From: Agrobacterium tumefaciens
GTDB lineage: Bacteria > Pseudomonadota > Alphaproteobacteria > Rhizobiales > Rhizobiaceae
NCBI RefSeq assembly: GCF_000834635.1
Contig: NZ_JXQV01000013.1
Span: 62,001-126,000 of the forward strand
Length of the DNA: 64,000 nt
Direction: 5' to 3'
In this document: positions 45,759 through 55,338 of the stretch, piece by piece
How the letters are laid out: the number at the start of each line of letters is the position of its first letter
Numbering within the stretch: position 1 is the stretch's first letter
Notes under the pieces: model-generated
What the model was told of the DNA's origin: nothing
Databases searched by the model: none
Seen by the model: the letters and a program-made list of their open reading frames with translations, nothing else
Position numbers and translations under genes: made by a program

Positions 45759-47900
45759 TTATTCCTGCGAAAATGTCTTTAACCAAACCTTGTTGTCGTG
45801 GAAGGCCGCGCCACCATAAGGTGCCGCTGCGTCTGCGCCTGTCAGCACATTGATACCTTCGCCGTCCAGATGCGCCTTGTTGGGCCACAGGCCCTCGGCA
45901 ATCAGCACGCCTGCCTTAGCGCCATCGACAATCCGCGCATGAATGCGGACCTGGCCACGCCCATTGCCAATCTGCACGACATCACCATCTGCCACACCGA
46001 GCCTGATGGCATCGATGGGACAGATCATCACTTCTGGGCGACCCTCTTTCTGCACCGACGTCTTCGTCTCCGCAAAAGTCGAGTTCAGGAAGTTGCGGGC
46101 GGGTGATGTCGCAAGCCGGAACGGGTGTTCGGTGTCGACCACTTCAATGATATCCACCTGATCGGGAAATTTCGGAAGCTCCCCTACCGGGCCCATGACC
46201 GGCACATTGTGCGGCGGCTTGTTGGGCGATGGACCGCTCTGCCAATCCGGGCTGAACCGGAATTTGCCATCGGCATATCCGAAGCCTTCCAGATAATGGG
46301 CAACCTCAAAGGCAGGCTGGGCATCGATCCATTTTTCTTCGGCAAGGCTATCGAAATCGCCCCAACCGCCCGGTTCCAGAATGCGGTCGATATGTTGGCG
46401 CTCGCTCATGCCGAAGCCCGGTATATCGGCAACACCCAAACGCTTGGCCAGTTCTTCGATGACGAACAGGTTGCTGCGCACCGTATCCGGCGGCTCCACC
46501 AGCTTGGGCCCGAGCAAAATGTGGTTCTGGCCGCCGGCGCGATAGATATCGTCATGCTCGAGGAACATGGTGGCAGGCAGCACGATATCGGCCACCTCAG
46601 CCGTCTCGGTCATGAACTGCTCATGCACCGCAACGAACAGGTCGTCACGCAGGAAACCCTGGCGTACAAGCCGCTGCTCCGGGCAGACATTGACGGGATT
46701 GGTGTTCTGGATCAGCAGCGCCGTCACCGGTCCGCCATGACGCAACGCCTCGGCGTCGCCAGTCAGCACGCGGCCGATCTGTGACTGATCCAGCTGGCGC
46801 ACATTGGGATCGGCATAGGCCGTGCCCATCAGTTCCGACTTATCCAGCCGGAAAATATCGCCATTGTTGTGAAACGCGCCGCCGCCCTCATATTGCCAAG
46901 AGCCGAGAACGGTGGAGATGGAAAGCGCCGCATGCATGGCAACCACGCCGTTGCGCTGCCGGGCAAAGCCATATCCAAGGCGGAAAAAGCTCTTCTTATT
47001 GGTTCCGACAAGCTGTCCGAAGGTTTCGATTTCTTCGACAGTGAGACCGGTGATCTCCGCTGCCCATTGCGGTGTCTTCGAAACAAGATGCGCCTCTAGA
47101 CCGGCAGGATCATCGGCAAATTTCGCCATATAAACGTGGTCCGCATAACCATCACGAAAGGCGATGTGCATGACGGCGCAGGCAAGGGCGGCGTCCGTGC
47201 CTGGCCGCACGATCAGCTTCAGATCGGCCTGCTTCATCGTCGGGTTATCGTAGATATCGACTACCACGATCTTTGCGCCGCGGTCCTTGCGGGCCTTGAT
47301 AGCGTGGGTCATGACATTGACCTGCGTCGCCACCGCATTGGTGCCCCAGATGACAACGACATCGGCTTTGGCCATCTCACGCGGGTCTGGCCCGCGCAGC
47401 GCACCCGTGCCCATCACGTAGCCCGTCCACGCCATGTTGGTGCAGATGGAGCCGAAGAAACCGGAATATTTCTTGGCGTGACGCAGGCGCTCTATGCTGT
47501 CACGCTGCACCTGCCCCATGGTACCGGCATAGAAATAGGGCCAGATGGCCTCTGCCCCGTGCTTGGCTTCCGCCTTGACGAATGCCTCGGCAATTTCGTC
47601 CAGCGCCGCATCCCAGCCGATTTCTTGCCAATCGCCCGCGCCCTTAGCACCCTTGCGGCGCTTAGGCGTCAACAACCGGCCCGGATGGTAGATCCGCTCC
47701 GAATACCGCGCCACCTTGGCGCAGATAACGCCAGCGGTGTAAGTGTTGGCATTGGCACCGCGCACGCGGCCAATCCGGCCATCGGCGTTGATATCCACCT
47801 CCAGCGCGCAGGCGCTCGGGCAGTCATGGGGACAGACGGTATGGCCGATGCTGACAGCACCAGTCACGGCTTTCGTGGAAATCGGGGTCGCATCATTCAT
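45759..47900 (-). CDS. Molybdopterin-dependent oxidoreductase (DMSO reductase family)
   Basis: The product, 713 residues from the start chosen here, opens with an iron-sulfur motif TVCPHDCPSACALEV plus a fourth Cys in VICAKVARY, which fits a 4Fe-4S cluster, then the three molybdopterin-binding domains (IWGTNAVATQVNVM, NTNPVNVCPE) and a C-terminal molydopterin-dinucleotide domain (VADGDVVQIGNGRGQVRI). There is no Tat signal, so it is cytoplasmic. The substrate is unknown. I chose ATG 47900 (MNDATPISTKAV); an ATG 75 bases upstream is possible, and both ribosome sites are weak. Confidence 0.85.
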   Translation of the reverse strand: MNDATPISTKAVTGAVSIGHTVCPHDCPSACALEVDINADGRIGRVRGANANTYTAGVICAKVARYSERIYHPGRLLTPKRRKGAKGAGDWQEIGWDAALDEIAEAFVKAEAKHGAEAIWPYFYAGTMGQVQRDSIERLRHAKKYSGFFGSICTNMAWTGYVMGTGALRGPDPREMAKADVVVIWGTNAVATQVNVMTHAIKARKDRGAKIVVVDIYDNPTMKQADLKLIVRPGTDAALACAVMHIAFRDGYADHVYMAKFADDPAGLEAHLVSKTPQWAAEITGLTVEEIETFGQLVGTNKKSFFRLGYGFARQRNGVVAMHAALSISTVLGSWQYEGGGAFHNNGDIFRLDKSELMGTAYADPNVRQLDQSQIGRVLTGDAEALRHGGPVTALLIQNTNPVNVCPEQRLVRQGFLRDDLFVAVHEQFMTETAEVADIVLPATMFLEHDDIYRAGGQNHILLGPKLVEPPDTVRSNLFVIEELAKRLGVADIPGFGMSERQHIDRILEPGGWGDFDSLAEEKWIDAQPAFEVAHYLEGFGYADGKFRFSPDWQSGPSPNKPPHNVPVMGPVGELPKFPDQVDIIEVVDTEHPFRLATSPARNFLNSTFAETKTSVQKEGRPEVMICPIDAIRLGVADGDVVQIGNGRGQVRIHARIVDGAKAGVLIAEGLWPNKAHLDGEGINVLTGADAAAPYGGAAFHDNKVWLKTFSQE

Positions 47901-47983
47901 GACTTTTGTATATTGCAAAGGCAATGCGGCCAAAAGGCCCAAGTGACGACCATCAAGATTATTCATAAAAGGCATCGGCGCGC

Positions 47984-48829
47984 ATGAACTATCGGCACAT
48001 ATACCACGCAGGCAATTTCGCCGATGTTCTCAAACATGCGGTCATGGCGCGGCTCGTTCGCTATTTGCAGAACAAGGACAAAGCATTTCGCGTGCTGGAT
48101 ACTCATGCGGGCATTGGCCTTTACGACCTGTCTTCGGTTGAGGCACAAAAGACCGGCGAATGGCAAACAGGCATCGGCAAATTGCTGGAAGCAGACCTGC
48201 CGCCAGCGGTGGCGGAGCTGTTGGAGCCATATCTCACAGCCGTGAGAGAGCTCAATCCTGAAGGCGGGCTTCAGTTCTATCCCGGCTCGCCAAAGCTTGC
48301 GCGCATGCTGTTTCGCCCGCAGGACCGCTTGTCTGCCATGGAACTGCATCCCGAAGATTTTCGCGCCTTGTCGCGGCTGTTCGAAGGCGATTACCAATCG
48401 CGTGTAACGGAACTTGATGGCTGGCTGTCGCTGGGCGCGCATCTGCCGCCGAAGGAAAAACGCGGGCTTGTGCTGGTCGATCCGCCATTCGAAAAAGAGA
48501 ATGAATATGAGCGGTTGGCGGAAGGCTTTCACAAGGCTTATCGCCGGTTTTCAACCGGCACCTATTGCCTGTGGTATCCGCTGAAAAAGAGCGCGCCGAT
48601 CAAGGATTTCCACGAACAGCTTCAGTCCTATGATATCCCCAAAATGCTGTGCGCCGAGCTTTCGGTGCGCAGCGACCGTGTGGAAGGGTTGAGTGGCTCC
48701 GGCCTTATCATCGTCAATCCTCCCTTCACTTTGAAGGAAGAGCTGCACACCATGCTGCCAGTGCTGAGGGCAACCATGGCGCAGGATCGTTATGCCTCGC
48801 ACCGCGCATTCTGGCTGCGCGGCGAATAG
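47984..48829 (+). CDS. rlmJ: 23S rRNA (adenine-N6)-methyltransferase RlmJ
   Basis: RlmJ methylates N6 of A2030 in 23S rRNA. The 281-residue product has the family start MNYRHIYHAGNFADVLKHAVM, the SAM-binding motif FRVLDTHAGIGLYDL and the N6-methyltransferase motif VLVDPPFE. It is divergent from the molybdopterin oxidoreductase gene and 84 bases away from the chosen start of that gene, so they share a short promoter region. Confidence 0.93.
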   Translation: MNYRHIYHAGNFADVLKHAVMARLVRYLQNKDKAFRVLDTHAGIGLYDLSSVEAQKTGEWQTGIGKLLEADLPPAVAELLEPYLTAVRELNPEGGLQFYPGSPKLARMLFRPQDRLSAMELHPEDFRALSRLFEGDYQSRVTELDGWLSLGAHLPPKEKRGLVLVDPPFEKENEYERLAEGFHKAYRRFSTGTYCLWYPLKKSAPIKDFHEQLQSYDIPKMLCAELSVRSDRVEGLSGSGLIIVNPPFTLKEELHTMLPVLRATMAQDRYASHRAFWLRGE

Positions 48830-49786
48830 TTATCTCAGCTCTGTCTCTCGCTCTTCCCGCTCTGCCGCTGCCAGTTGTGACCTCTCGAAAAAGAGGATGA
48901 TGAACAGGCCGATCACGAAGGGAATGATGAGGTAGAACAGGCGAAATACAAGCAGCGCCGCAATCACATCTGCCGGGTCCATATCCGGCAGACCGGTGAC
49001 GAAAACGAGCTCCAGCACGCCGAGGCCACCCGGCGCATGGGAAATCAGCGCTGCGGAAAACGATATCAGGAAAATACCCAGAACCACCATGAAGCCGGGA
49101 TTTCCCGCGTCCGGCAGGGCGAAATAGATGATGCCTGCGGCGCCAAGAAGTTCGATGGGGCCAATGACGAGTTGCTGTATGACCAGGTGCGGGGCCGGAT
49201 AAAACAGCGTGAATGACCCGATCTTCAGCGGACGTAGCTTCAAGAGGCTGCCGAGCAGGTAAAGCCCCGCAATACCCAGCAGAAGAACGCCCGTCGTGGC
49301 CGATGCCTCGACCGGAAGCACGCCGACAAAACGTTCTGTGATTTCAGGTTCATACACCAGAATAAAGCCCATCAGCATGATGGTGCCGATGGCAAAGGTG
49401 AAGGAACACAGGGCGACGAGGACGCCGATTTCCGAGACGCTCAGCCCTTTTGAGGTATAGGCCCGGTAGCGCACGACAGCGCCTGAAAACACCGACGCGC
49501 CGACATTGTGCGATAGCGCATAGGTGGTGAACGATGTCAGCGTTATGAAAATCCAGCCGACTTTGCGTTTGAGATGCTGAAGCGCAATCCGGTCATATCC
49601 CGCCAGCGCCGAATAAGCCACCAGCGTGCACAAGCCCGACATCAGCCAGTGATGGGGATCGATAGCAGCCAGACTGCCCCAGACATCATCAAGCGAGAGA
49701 TGGCGCAACTCCTTATAGAGCAGCCATACGGAGAACCCGATCGTCGCCACGCCCACCATGGGCCAGATGTATTTTTTCAATTTCAT
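48830..49786 (-). CDS. Flippase-like membrane protein (UPF0104/lysylphosphatidylglycerol synthase N-domain type)
   Basis: The 318-residue protein has about eight membrane segments with the YbhN/UPF0104 features: YALSHNVGASVFSGAVVRYRAY, AALISHAPGGLGVLELVF and FRLFYLIIPFVIG. It corresponds to the membrane half of MprF without the aminoacyl-transferase domain. Lone proteins of this kind may move lipids across the membrane; that is inferred from relatives. I chose ATG 49786 (MKLKKYIWP) over a GTG nine codons earlier. It ends one base after the rlmJ stop, so the two are convergent. Confidence 0.85.
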   Translation of the reverse strand: MKLKKYIWPMVGVATIGFSVWLLYKELRHLSLDDVWGSLAAIDPHHWLMSGLCTLVAYSALAGYDRIALQHLKRKVGWIFITLTSFTTYALSHNVGASVFSGAVVRYRAYTSKGLSVSEIGVLVALCSFTFAIGTIMLMGFILVYEPEITERFVGVLPVEASATTGVLLLGIAGLYLLGSLLKLRPLKIGSFTLFYPAPHLVIQQLVIGPIELLGAAGIIYFALPDAGNPGFMVVLGIFLISFSAALISHAPGGLGVLELVFVTGLPDMDPADVIAALLVFRLFYLIIPFVIGLFIILFFERSQLAAAEREERETELR

Positions 49787-49985
49787 ACGGACATGCCTGG
49801 ATTCCCTCCCCACCCGACAGTTTGGCCTTTTGCCGGATTCGCTGAGCTTATTCTTTATGCAAGCCCCGTTTCAACCATCACTATCATGGATGGTTGATTT
49901 TTCGGTCGCCTGTTTGCCACAGGGTTGGGATGGTATAAAAGCCGATAGCGATCAAGTCTTCGTCATCACGGCTCTGGGGCATCAA

Positions 49986-50723
49986 GTGAACCCGATAAAA
50001 CAATATGCCGGCATCATTGCCATGGGTGTCCTTGCTCTGGCAGCAGCGGGGTGGTCTATATTCTATCCGCACGGAACGGAAACTGCGCGCGAACCTACAA
50101 CGACCGCAGCCACCGCAGCATCCCCGCGCCAGACTTTGCAGCCGCCCGTTGGTTCGGGATTCGATTTCTATGTCCTGTCCTTGTCGTGGTCCCCGGCCTT
50201 TTGCGCCAGTGATGCGGGCAAGAACAGCAGGCAGCAATGCGGAAGCGATCGCAAATATGGCTTCGTGGTGCACGGTCTGTGGCCTCAGAACGAAACCGGC
50301 TATCCCGAATTTTGCGGCGAGGACAAGAAAGAGCGCGTGCCGCAAGAGCTAGGGCGCGGCATGTTCGACATCATGCCATCCATGGGCCTCATCGGCCACC
50401 AATGGCGCAAGCATGGATCATGCAGCGGCCTTTCGCAGAAAGATTATTTCGACACTATTCGCGCCGCGCATCAGCGCGTGACCGTGCCGCAAGACCTGTC
50501 ATCGGGCAACAGCAGCAAGACACTTTCCGCAGATGCTGTGGAAACCGCCTTCATTGGGGCCAATCCTGGCATGGTGAAACAGGGTGTCGCCATAAGCTGC
50601 GAAGGACCGCTACTCGAAGAAGTTCGCATCTGCATGAACAAGGATCTCAGCTTTCGCACCTGCCCGGAGGTAGACCGCAGGGGCTGCCGATCAAACACCA
50701 CCGCAATCATCCCCATCCGCTAA
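49986..50723 (+). CDS. Ribonuclease T2 family protein
   Basis: RNase T2 enzymes cut single-stranded RNA without strong base preference and in bacteria act in the periplasm. The product keeps both active-site segments, VVHGLWPQ and GHQWRKHGSC, with catalytic histidines, and many cysteines for disulfides. The N-terminus is hydrophobic (IIAMGVLALAAAGWSIFYPH), a signal or anchor segment. The start is unclear: GTG 49986 gives the best signal sequence (245 residues), but ATG 50022 is possible and an upstream ATG would lengthen it. GST follows after 21 bases. Confidence 0.8.
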   Translation: MNPIKQYAGIIAMGVLALAAAGWSIFYPHGTETAREPTTTAATAASPRQTLQPPVGSGFDFYVLSLSWSPAFCASDAGKNSRQQCGSDRKYGFVVHGLWPQNETGYPEFCGEDKKERVPQELGRGMFDIMPSMGLIGHQWRKHGSCSGLSQKDYFDTIRAAHQRVTVPQDLSSGNSSKTLSADAVETAFIGANPGMVKQGVAISCEGPLLEEVRICMNKDLSFRTCPEVDRRGCRSNTTAIIPIR

Positions 50724-50744
50724 AACCTTAAAGGTAGACCAAAC

Positions 50745-51341
50745 ATGGAACTCCTCTATTCGCCGGCATCCCCCTACTCTGCCAAAGTCCGCATGGCGTC
50801 ACGCTATCTCGATATCGGCATCACCGACATCAAAGTCGACACAAGCGCAGAACCATCCACATTGCTGGACAACAATCCGCTGGGCAAAATACCCGTTCTG
50901 CTGCTGGACGATGGCGGATCGATCTATGACAGCGTTGCCATCATGCATTATCTGGATCGGGTCTCTGGCGGAAAACTTTATCCGAAGAAGCATGACAAGC
51001 GCACGGACGCGGAAGTGCTGGAAGCTTTGTGCGACGGCATCATGGATTGCCTGATTGCGATCGTTTACGAGCGGCGCTCACGCCCGGAAAACCTCGTACA
51101 CCAGCCTTGGATCGACAAGCAGTGGTCGAAGGTTGTCAGAGGTCTCGATTACCTGAATGCAAACCTGCCCAAGACAGGAAAGAAGCTGCATGGCGGCCAT
51201 TTCGCGCTGGCAGCAACAATCGGATATCTGGATCTGCGCTTTGCTGGCGAGTGGACGAGCGGTCGCAAGACATTGGCCGACTGGCCAGAAAAGTTCGGAA
51301 AACGCTTCACCGCCTATGCCGAAATGAAAGCTCCGGCCTGA
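50745..51341 (+). CDS. Glutathione S-transferase family protein
   Basis: The 198-residue product has the GST N-terminal thioredoxin fold (MELLYSPASPYSAKVRM, with Ser9 or Ser12 near the usual catalytic site; LLDNNPLGKIPVLLLDDG with the cis-Pro; IYDSVAIMHYLD) and a helical C-terminal domain. It probably acts in the cytosol; the substrate is unknown. It lies 21 bases after the RNase T2 gene with AAAGGTAGACCAAAC as RBS. Convergent with the porin gene. Confidence 0.87.
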   Translation: MELLYSPASPYSAKVRMASRYLDIGITDIKVDTSAEPSTLLDNNPLGKIPVLLLDDGGSIYDSVAIMHYLDRVSGGKLYPKKHDKRTDAEVLEALCDGIMDCLIAIVYERRSRPENLVHQPWIDKQWSKVVRGLDYLNANLPKTGKKLHGGHFALAATIGYLDLRFAGEWTSGRKTLADWPEKFGKRFTAYAEMKAPA

Positions 51342-51353
51342 AGCCCATAAACG

Positions 51354-51380
51354 AAAAAAGCCGGGGCGAACCCCGGCTTT
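51354..51380 (-). terminator. Rho-independent terminator of the porin gene
   Basis: The minus strand forms AAAGCCGGGG/CCCCGGCTTT with a TTCG loop followed by a T-run, 22 bases after the porin stop. The symmetry would also end transcription of the convergent GST gene. Confidence 0.92.
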
Positions 51381-51401
51381 CAACATCAATCCCGGATGGG
51401 A

Positions 51402-52061
51402 TTAGAACTTTACGCCGATACCAGCCTTAACGCTGTGATCGTCGAAGCCGCGAGATACGCTACCGGTATCCAGCGAGAAGTCCTTGTCCTGGTAATCGCT
51501 GTAGCGGTATTCAACGCGAGCCGTGATGTTGTTGGTAACCATGGCTTCAACACCGGCACCGACTGTGTAGCCGAGCGCTGTTGCGTTGTCGCTGGATGTG
51601 GAATTGCTGACCTTGTTGTCAGAAATTGCCAAACCACCTGTACCGTAGAGCAGGAACGGGTTCATGTCATAACCAACGCGAGCGCGCAGCGAGCCGTTAA
51701 CGCCCTGCTTGCCACGAAGTGCTTCGCCTGCACCGCCCGTGCCAGCAGAACCCTTCTCGTCGCCAAGGTTTACGTCTGCTTCAGCACCGTAAACGATCTG
51801 GCCGCTCTGCATGTTGTAACCGCCATAGAGACCGCCACCGAAGCCGTCGGCATCACGATCGCCGCCGTTACCTGTGAAACGACCCCAGTCGTAATTGCCG
51901 GTCGCACCGAGGTACGCGCCAGACCAGTTGCTGATCGGAGCTGGCTGCTCGTAGGCAACAGGTGCCTGCGGCACTTCGTTCACCGCGTCGGCTGCCTTCG
52001 CTGCCGAAAACGCCGCAGCTGCCATAGTGGTGGCCAGTAGTGTTGCAACGATAGTACGCAT
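51402..52061 (-). CDS. Outer-membrane porin-like protein, Omp25/RopB type
   Basis: The 219-residue product has a signal peptide (MRTIVATLLATTMAAAAFSAAKAAD) and an eight-stranded OmpA-like barrel with alternating aromatic/hydrophobic strands (WSGAYLGATGNYDWG, YGGYNMQSGQIVYGAEADV, ARVEYRYSDYQDKDF) ending in the aromatic C-terminal F required for outer-membrane insertion. This matches the Omp25/RopB family of rhizobia and Brucella. RBS AAGGAGAATAGC. A stress-type promoter lies about 45 bases upstream (52109-52133). Confidence 0.9.
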   Translation of the reverse strand: MRTIVATLLATTMAAAAFSAAKAADAVNEVPQAPVAYEQPAPISNWSGAYLGATGNYDWGRFTGNGGDRDADGFGGGLYGGYNMQSGQIVYGAEADVNLGDEKGSAGTGGAGEALRGKQGVNGSLRARVGYDMNPFLLYGTGGLAISDNKVSNSTSSDNATALGYTVGAGVEAMVTNNITARVEYRYSDYQDKDFSLDTGSVSRGFDDHSVKAGIGVKF

Positions 52062-52108
52062 GCTATTCTCCTTCTATACCCGCGGGGTGCTCAAACACAT
52101 ATTCCCAA

Positions 52109-52133
52109 AACGCGGTGTAAAACAGTTTGTTCC
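52109..52133 (-). promoter_or_regulatory. EcfG-type general stress promoter of the porin gene
   Basis: On the minus strand GGAAC (52133-52129), a 16-base spacer and CGTT (52112-52109) form an exact match to the EcfG/RpoE2 promoter type, placed about 47 bases before the porin start codon. The 368-base region 52062-52429 holds this, an AT-rich zone and a TATAAT at 52344 without a -35 partner, but no other gene. Confidence 0.75.
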
Positions 52134-52429
52134 CTTGCCCGACTGATGATCAAAATGATGGGTGAATGAGGAGATCACACAGCCAAAATGTGAATTGATT
52201 GGGGCACCGGCGTGACGGAAATGGGACGTTGCTAAAATGACACAAAAATCTATTAAGGATAACGAGTGGTTAACTTCAAAAATCCCCATTTTACATGTAT
52301 TTAAATCAAATTACTTCGGACGTAACGTGAAGGCATAAATCTGTATAATCAGCGCATTCGCTGTTCAAAACTCGATGTTTCGACTTATATTCGCATGTAG
52401 AACACACAGCAGCAGGGCGTGAATCAGCT

Positions 52430-53197
52430 TTGAACGAGACTATACCAAAGACGGTCCTTATTACCGGTGCCGCACGCCGCATGGGGCGCGCAATAGCAGA
52501 GTATCTTGCTTCACAGGGGTTCGCGGTGGGCATCCATGCCCGCTCCTCACTGGATGAAGCCGAGGCCTTCGCTAACACAATAAGGCAAAATGGTGGTCGG
52601 GCTGCTGTTGTGCAGGCAGACCTTGAAGATTCCGCCTCGACAGAAACATTGATGAACTCGGCGCGATCAGCGCTTGGACCTATCGGAATTCTGGTCAACA
52701 ACGCCTCGGTTTTTCAGCACGATTCCGCAGATGAATTCGACAGCGCCGCTTTCGATTCCCATTTCGCCGTCCACGTTCGGGCACCATCGATCCTCGGAGC
52801 CGCGCTTGTTCGGCAATTGCCTGACGACATGTCGGGCCTGATCGTCAACATCATAGACCAGCGGGTTCTGGCGCTCACACCGCGCTTCTATTCCTACACG
52901 CTCTCGAAATCCGCCATGTGGACCGCCACGAAAACCATGGCGCAGAGCTTCGCGCCACGCGTGCGGGTCAACGCCATCGGGCCCGGCCCATCGTTTAAAA
53001 GTGAAAGACAGGAGCCTGAGGACTTTCAGGCGCAGATCGACGCCCTTATATTAAAGCGTGGGCCGCAGCCGGATGAGTTCGGTCGCACCATTCGCTTTCT
53101 ATATGACTCCCCGTCGATCACCGGCCAGATGATCGCGCTCGACGGGGGCCAGCACCTTGGCTGGGAAACCCCTGACGTGGCGGAGATACCTGAATGA
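52430..53197 (+). CDS. Short-chain dehydrogenase/reductase, FolM-like
   Basis: The 255-residue product is a classical [18 protein letters not shown] at the N-terminus (the Arg favours NADPH), NNAS in the fourth strand, [11 protein letters not shown] with the catalytic Tyr and Lys, and NAIGPGPS after the sixth strand. The TGAARRMG form and length resemble pteridine reductases such as FolM. The start is TTG (52430), preceded by a poor ribosome site (AGCAGGGCG further up), because no ATG is in frame. Its end overlaps uvrC by four bases (ATGA). Confidence 0.8.
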   Translation: MNETIPKTVLITGAARRMGRAIAEYLASQGFAVGIHARSSLDEAEAFANTIRQNGGRAAVVQADLEDSASTETLMNSARSALGPIGILVNNASVFQHDSADEFDSAAFDSHFAVHVRAPSILGAALVRQLPDDMSGLIVNIIDQRVLALTPRFYSYTLSKSAMWTATKTMAQSFAPRVRVNAIGPGPSFKSERQEPEDFQAQIDALILKRGPQPDEFGRTIRFLYDSPSITGQMIALDGGQHLGWETPDVAEIPE

Positions 53198-55236
53198 ACG
53201 GAAAGAAGCTGCCCGATGGCGGCGTTCTCTTCGATGATAATGACGATGATGAAGATGACGTAGCCTCCGCCACCAATGAAGTGGTGTCGGAATACGCTCC
53301 TGCATCCATGGACTGGAATGCGGGATGGAAAAACGAGTCCGGCCTCAAGGGCATGGATCTCATCGGCGAATTCGTCAAACACCTGCCCAACAATCCCGGC
53401 GTCTACCGCATGTTCAACGATGCGGGCGATGTTCTCTATGTCGGCAAGGCGCGCTCGTTGAAGAAGCGCGTCAGCAACTATGCGCAGGGTCGCTTTCACT
53501 CCAACCGTATCGGCCAGATGGTGCGGCTGACCACGCATATGGAATTCGTGACGACGCGCACGGAAATCGAAGCGCTGTTGCTGGAAGCCAACCTGATCAA
53601 GCGATTGCGGCCGCGCTACAATGTTTTGCTGCGCGACGACAAATCCTTTCCCTATATTCTCATTACAGCCGATAACCGCGCGCCGGCCATTTTCAAACAT
53701 CGGGGCGCTCGAGCCCGCAAGGGTGATTATTTCGGGCCTTTCGCATCAGCGGGTGCAGTCGGCAGAACCATCAATTCCCTGCAGCGCGCCTTTCTCATTC
53801 GCACCTGCACGGACAGCGTTTTTGAGAGCCGGACGCGTCCCTGTCTTCTGCATCAGATCAAGCGCTGTTCCGCCCCCTGCACCCATGAAATCAGTGACGA
53901 AGGCTATGCTGAACTGGTGAAGGAGGCGAAAGACTTCCTTTCAGGTAAGAGCCAGAGCGTGAAGGCAACCATCGCATCCCAAATGAATGAGGCCTCTGAC
54001 GATCTCGATTTCGAGCGCGCAGCCGTCTACCGCGACCGGCTTGCGGCGCTGTCGCATGTGCAGAGCCATCAGGGCATCAATCCGGCGGGCATCGATGAGG
54101 CAGACGTTTTCGGCATTCACCACGAGGGTGGCGTGTCCTGCATTCAGGTGTTCTTTTTCCGCACCGGCCAGAACTGGGGCAACCGCGCCTATTTTCCAAA
54201 GGCAGACCCCTCGCTTCCCGGCGCTGAAATTCTGAGCGCGTTTCTGGCGCAGTTTTACGATGACAAGCCCGTGCCGAGGCAGATCCTGCTTTCGGAAGCC
54301 GTGGAGGAGCAAGAGTTGCTCTCTGCCGCCCTTGCGGAAAAAGCCAACCACAAGGTCACCATCTCCGTGCCGCAGCGTGGAGAGAAGAAAGATGTGGTCG
54401 ATCACGTGCTTGGAAACGCGCGCGAAGCACACGGGCGCAAGCTTGCCGAGACATCATCGCAGGCGCGGTTGTTGAAAGGCTTCGCTGAAACCTTCGCCCT
54501 GCCCTATGTGCCGCGCCGCATCGAAATTTACGATAACTCGCACATGATGGGCACCAATGCCGTGGGCGGCATGGTGGTTGCGGGGCCGGATGGCTTCACC
54601 AAAAGCCACTATCGAAAATTCAACATCAAATCGACCGACATAACCCCCGGCGACGACTTCGGCATGATGCGCGAAGTGATGACGCGCCGCTTTTCGCGGT
54701 TGCTGAAGGAAGAAGGCAGACCGGACCGCACCCAGGTCACAGCGCCGGAAGACGCCGCTGACGCGCCCTTCCCCGCATGGCCTGATGTTATCCTCATCGA
54801 TGGTGGCCAAGGGCAGATGACCGCCGTGCGCACCATTCTGGATGAACTCGGCATCCGCGATTGCGTGACCGCTATAGGCGTGGCGAAGGGCGTTGACCGT
54901 GATGCGGGCCGGGAACGGTTCTTCACCGATACGCGCAGTGATTTTTCGCTCCCGCCGCGTGATCCCGTGCTGTATTTCGTTCAGCGCATGCGTGATGAGG
55001 CGCACCGTTTCGCCATTGGCTCTCACCGCGCTCGCCGCAAGAAAGAGCTGGTCAAGAACCCGCTGGATGAAATCGGCGGCATCGGCCCCGGTCGAAAACG
55101 CGCCCTTTTGCAGCATTTCGGCACTGCAAAGGCGGTATCGCGGGCGGCACTGAGCGATCTGATGGCGGTTGGCGGTATTTCTGAAACGGTAGCGCGACAG
55201 GTTTACAATCACTTCCACGAGAGTGGTCGAGACTAA
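53194..55236 (+). CDS. uvrC: Excinuclease ABC subunit C
   Basis: UvrC makes both cuts beside the lesion in nucleotide excision repair. The 680-residue product has the GIY-YIG nuclease (GVYRM at residues 69-73, LYVGKA at 81-86), the UVR motif that binds UvrB ([16 protein letters not shown]), the RNase H-like endonuclease ([19 protein letters not shown]) and two helix-hairpin-helix repeats at the end. An extra N-terminal stretch of about 50 residues with the acidic run DDNDDDEDD is unusual compared with E. coli. It is coupled to the SDR gene. Confidence 0.97.
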   Translation: MNGKKLPDGGVLFDDNDDDEDDVASATNEVVSEYAPASMDWNAGWKNESGLKGMDLIGEFVKHLPNNPGVYRMFNDAGDVLYVGKARSLKKRVSNYAQGRFHSNRIGQMVRLTTHMEFVTTRTEIEALLLEANLIKRLRPRYNVLLRDDKSFPYILITADNRAPAIFKHRGARARKGDYFGPFASAGAVGRTINSLQRAFLIRTCTDSVFESRTRPCLLHQIKRCSAPCTHEISDEGYAELVKEAKDFLSGKSQSVKATIASQMNEASDDLDFERAAVYRDRLAALSHVQSHQGINPAGIDEADVFGIHHEGGVSCIQVFFFRTGQNWGNRAYFPKADPSLPGAEILSAFLAQFYDDKPVPRQILLSEAVEEQELLSAALAEKANHKVTISVPQRGEKKDVVDHVLGNAREAHGRKLAETSSQARLLKGFAETFALPYVPRRIEIYDNSHMMGTNAVGGMVVAGPDGFTKSHYRKFNIKSTDITPGDDFGMMREVMTRRFSRLLKEEGRPDRTQVTAPEDAADAPFPAWPDVILIDGGQGQMTAVRTILDELGIRDCVTAIGVAKGVDRDAGRERFFTDTRSDFSLPPRDPVLYFVQRMRDEAHRFAIGSHRARRKKELVKNPLDEIGGIGPGRKRALLQHFGTAKAVSRAALSDLMAVGGISETVARQVYNHFHESGRD

Positions 55237-55338
55237 GTGCATGGTTTTGAGCGGTACCCGCAAAAAAACATAATAGGGTGTTGACGCTTGCTGCTTAGGG
55301 CTGCATCAACGCTGTATCTCGAATGACAGGTTCCCCCC

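Noticed and set aside
52344-52349. TATAAT upstream of the FolM-like gene
   Set aside because: No -35 hexamer at a usable distance.
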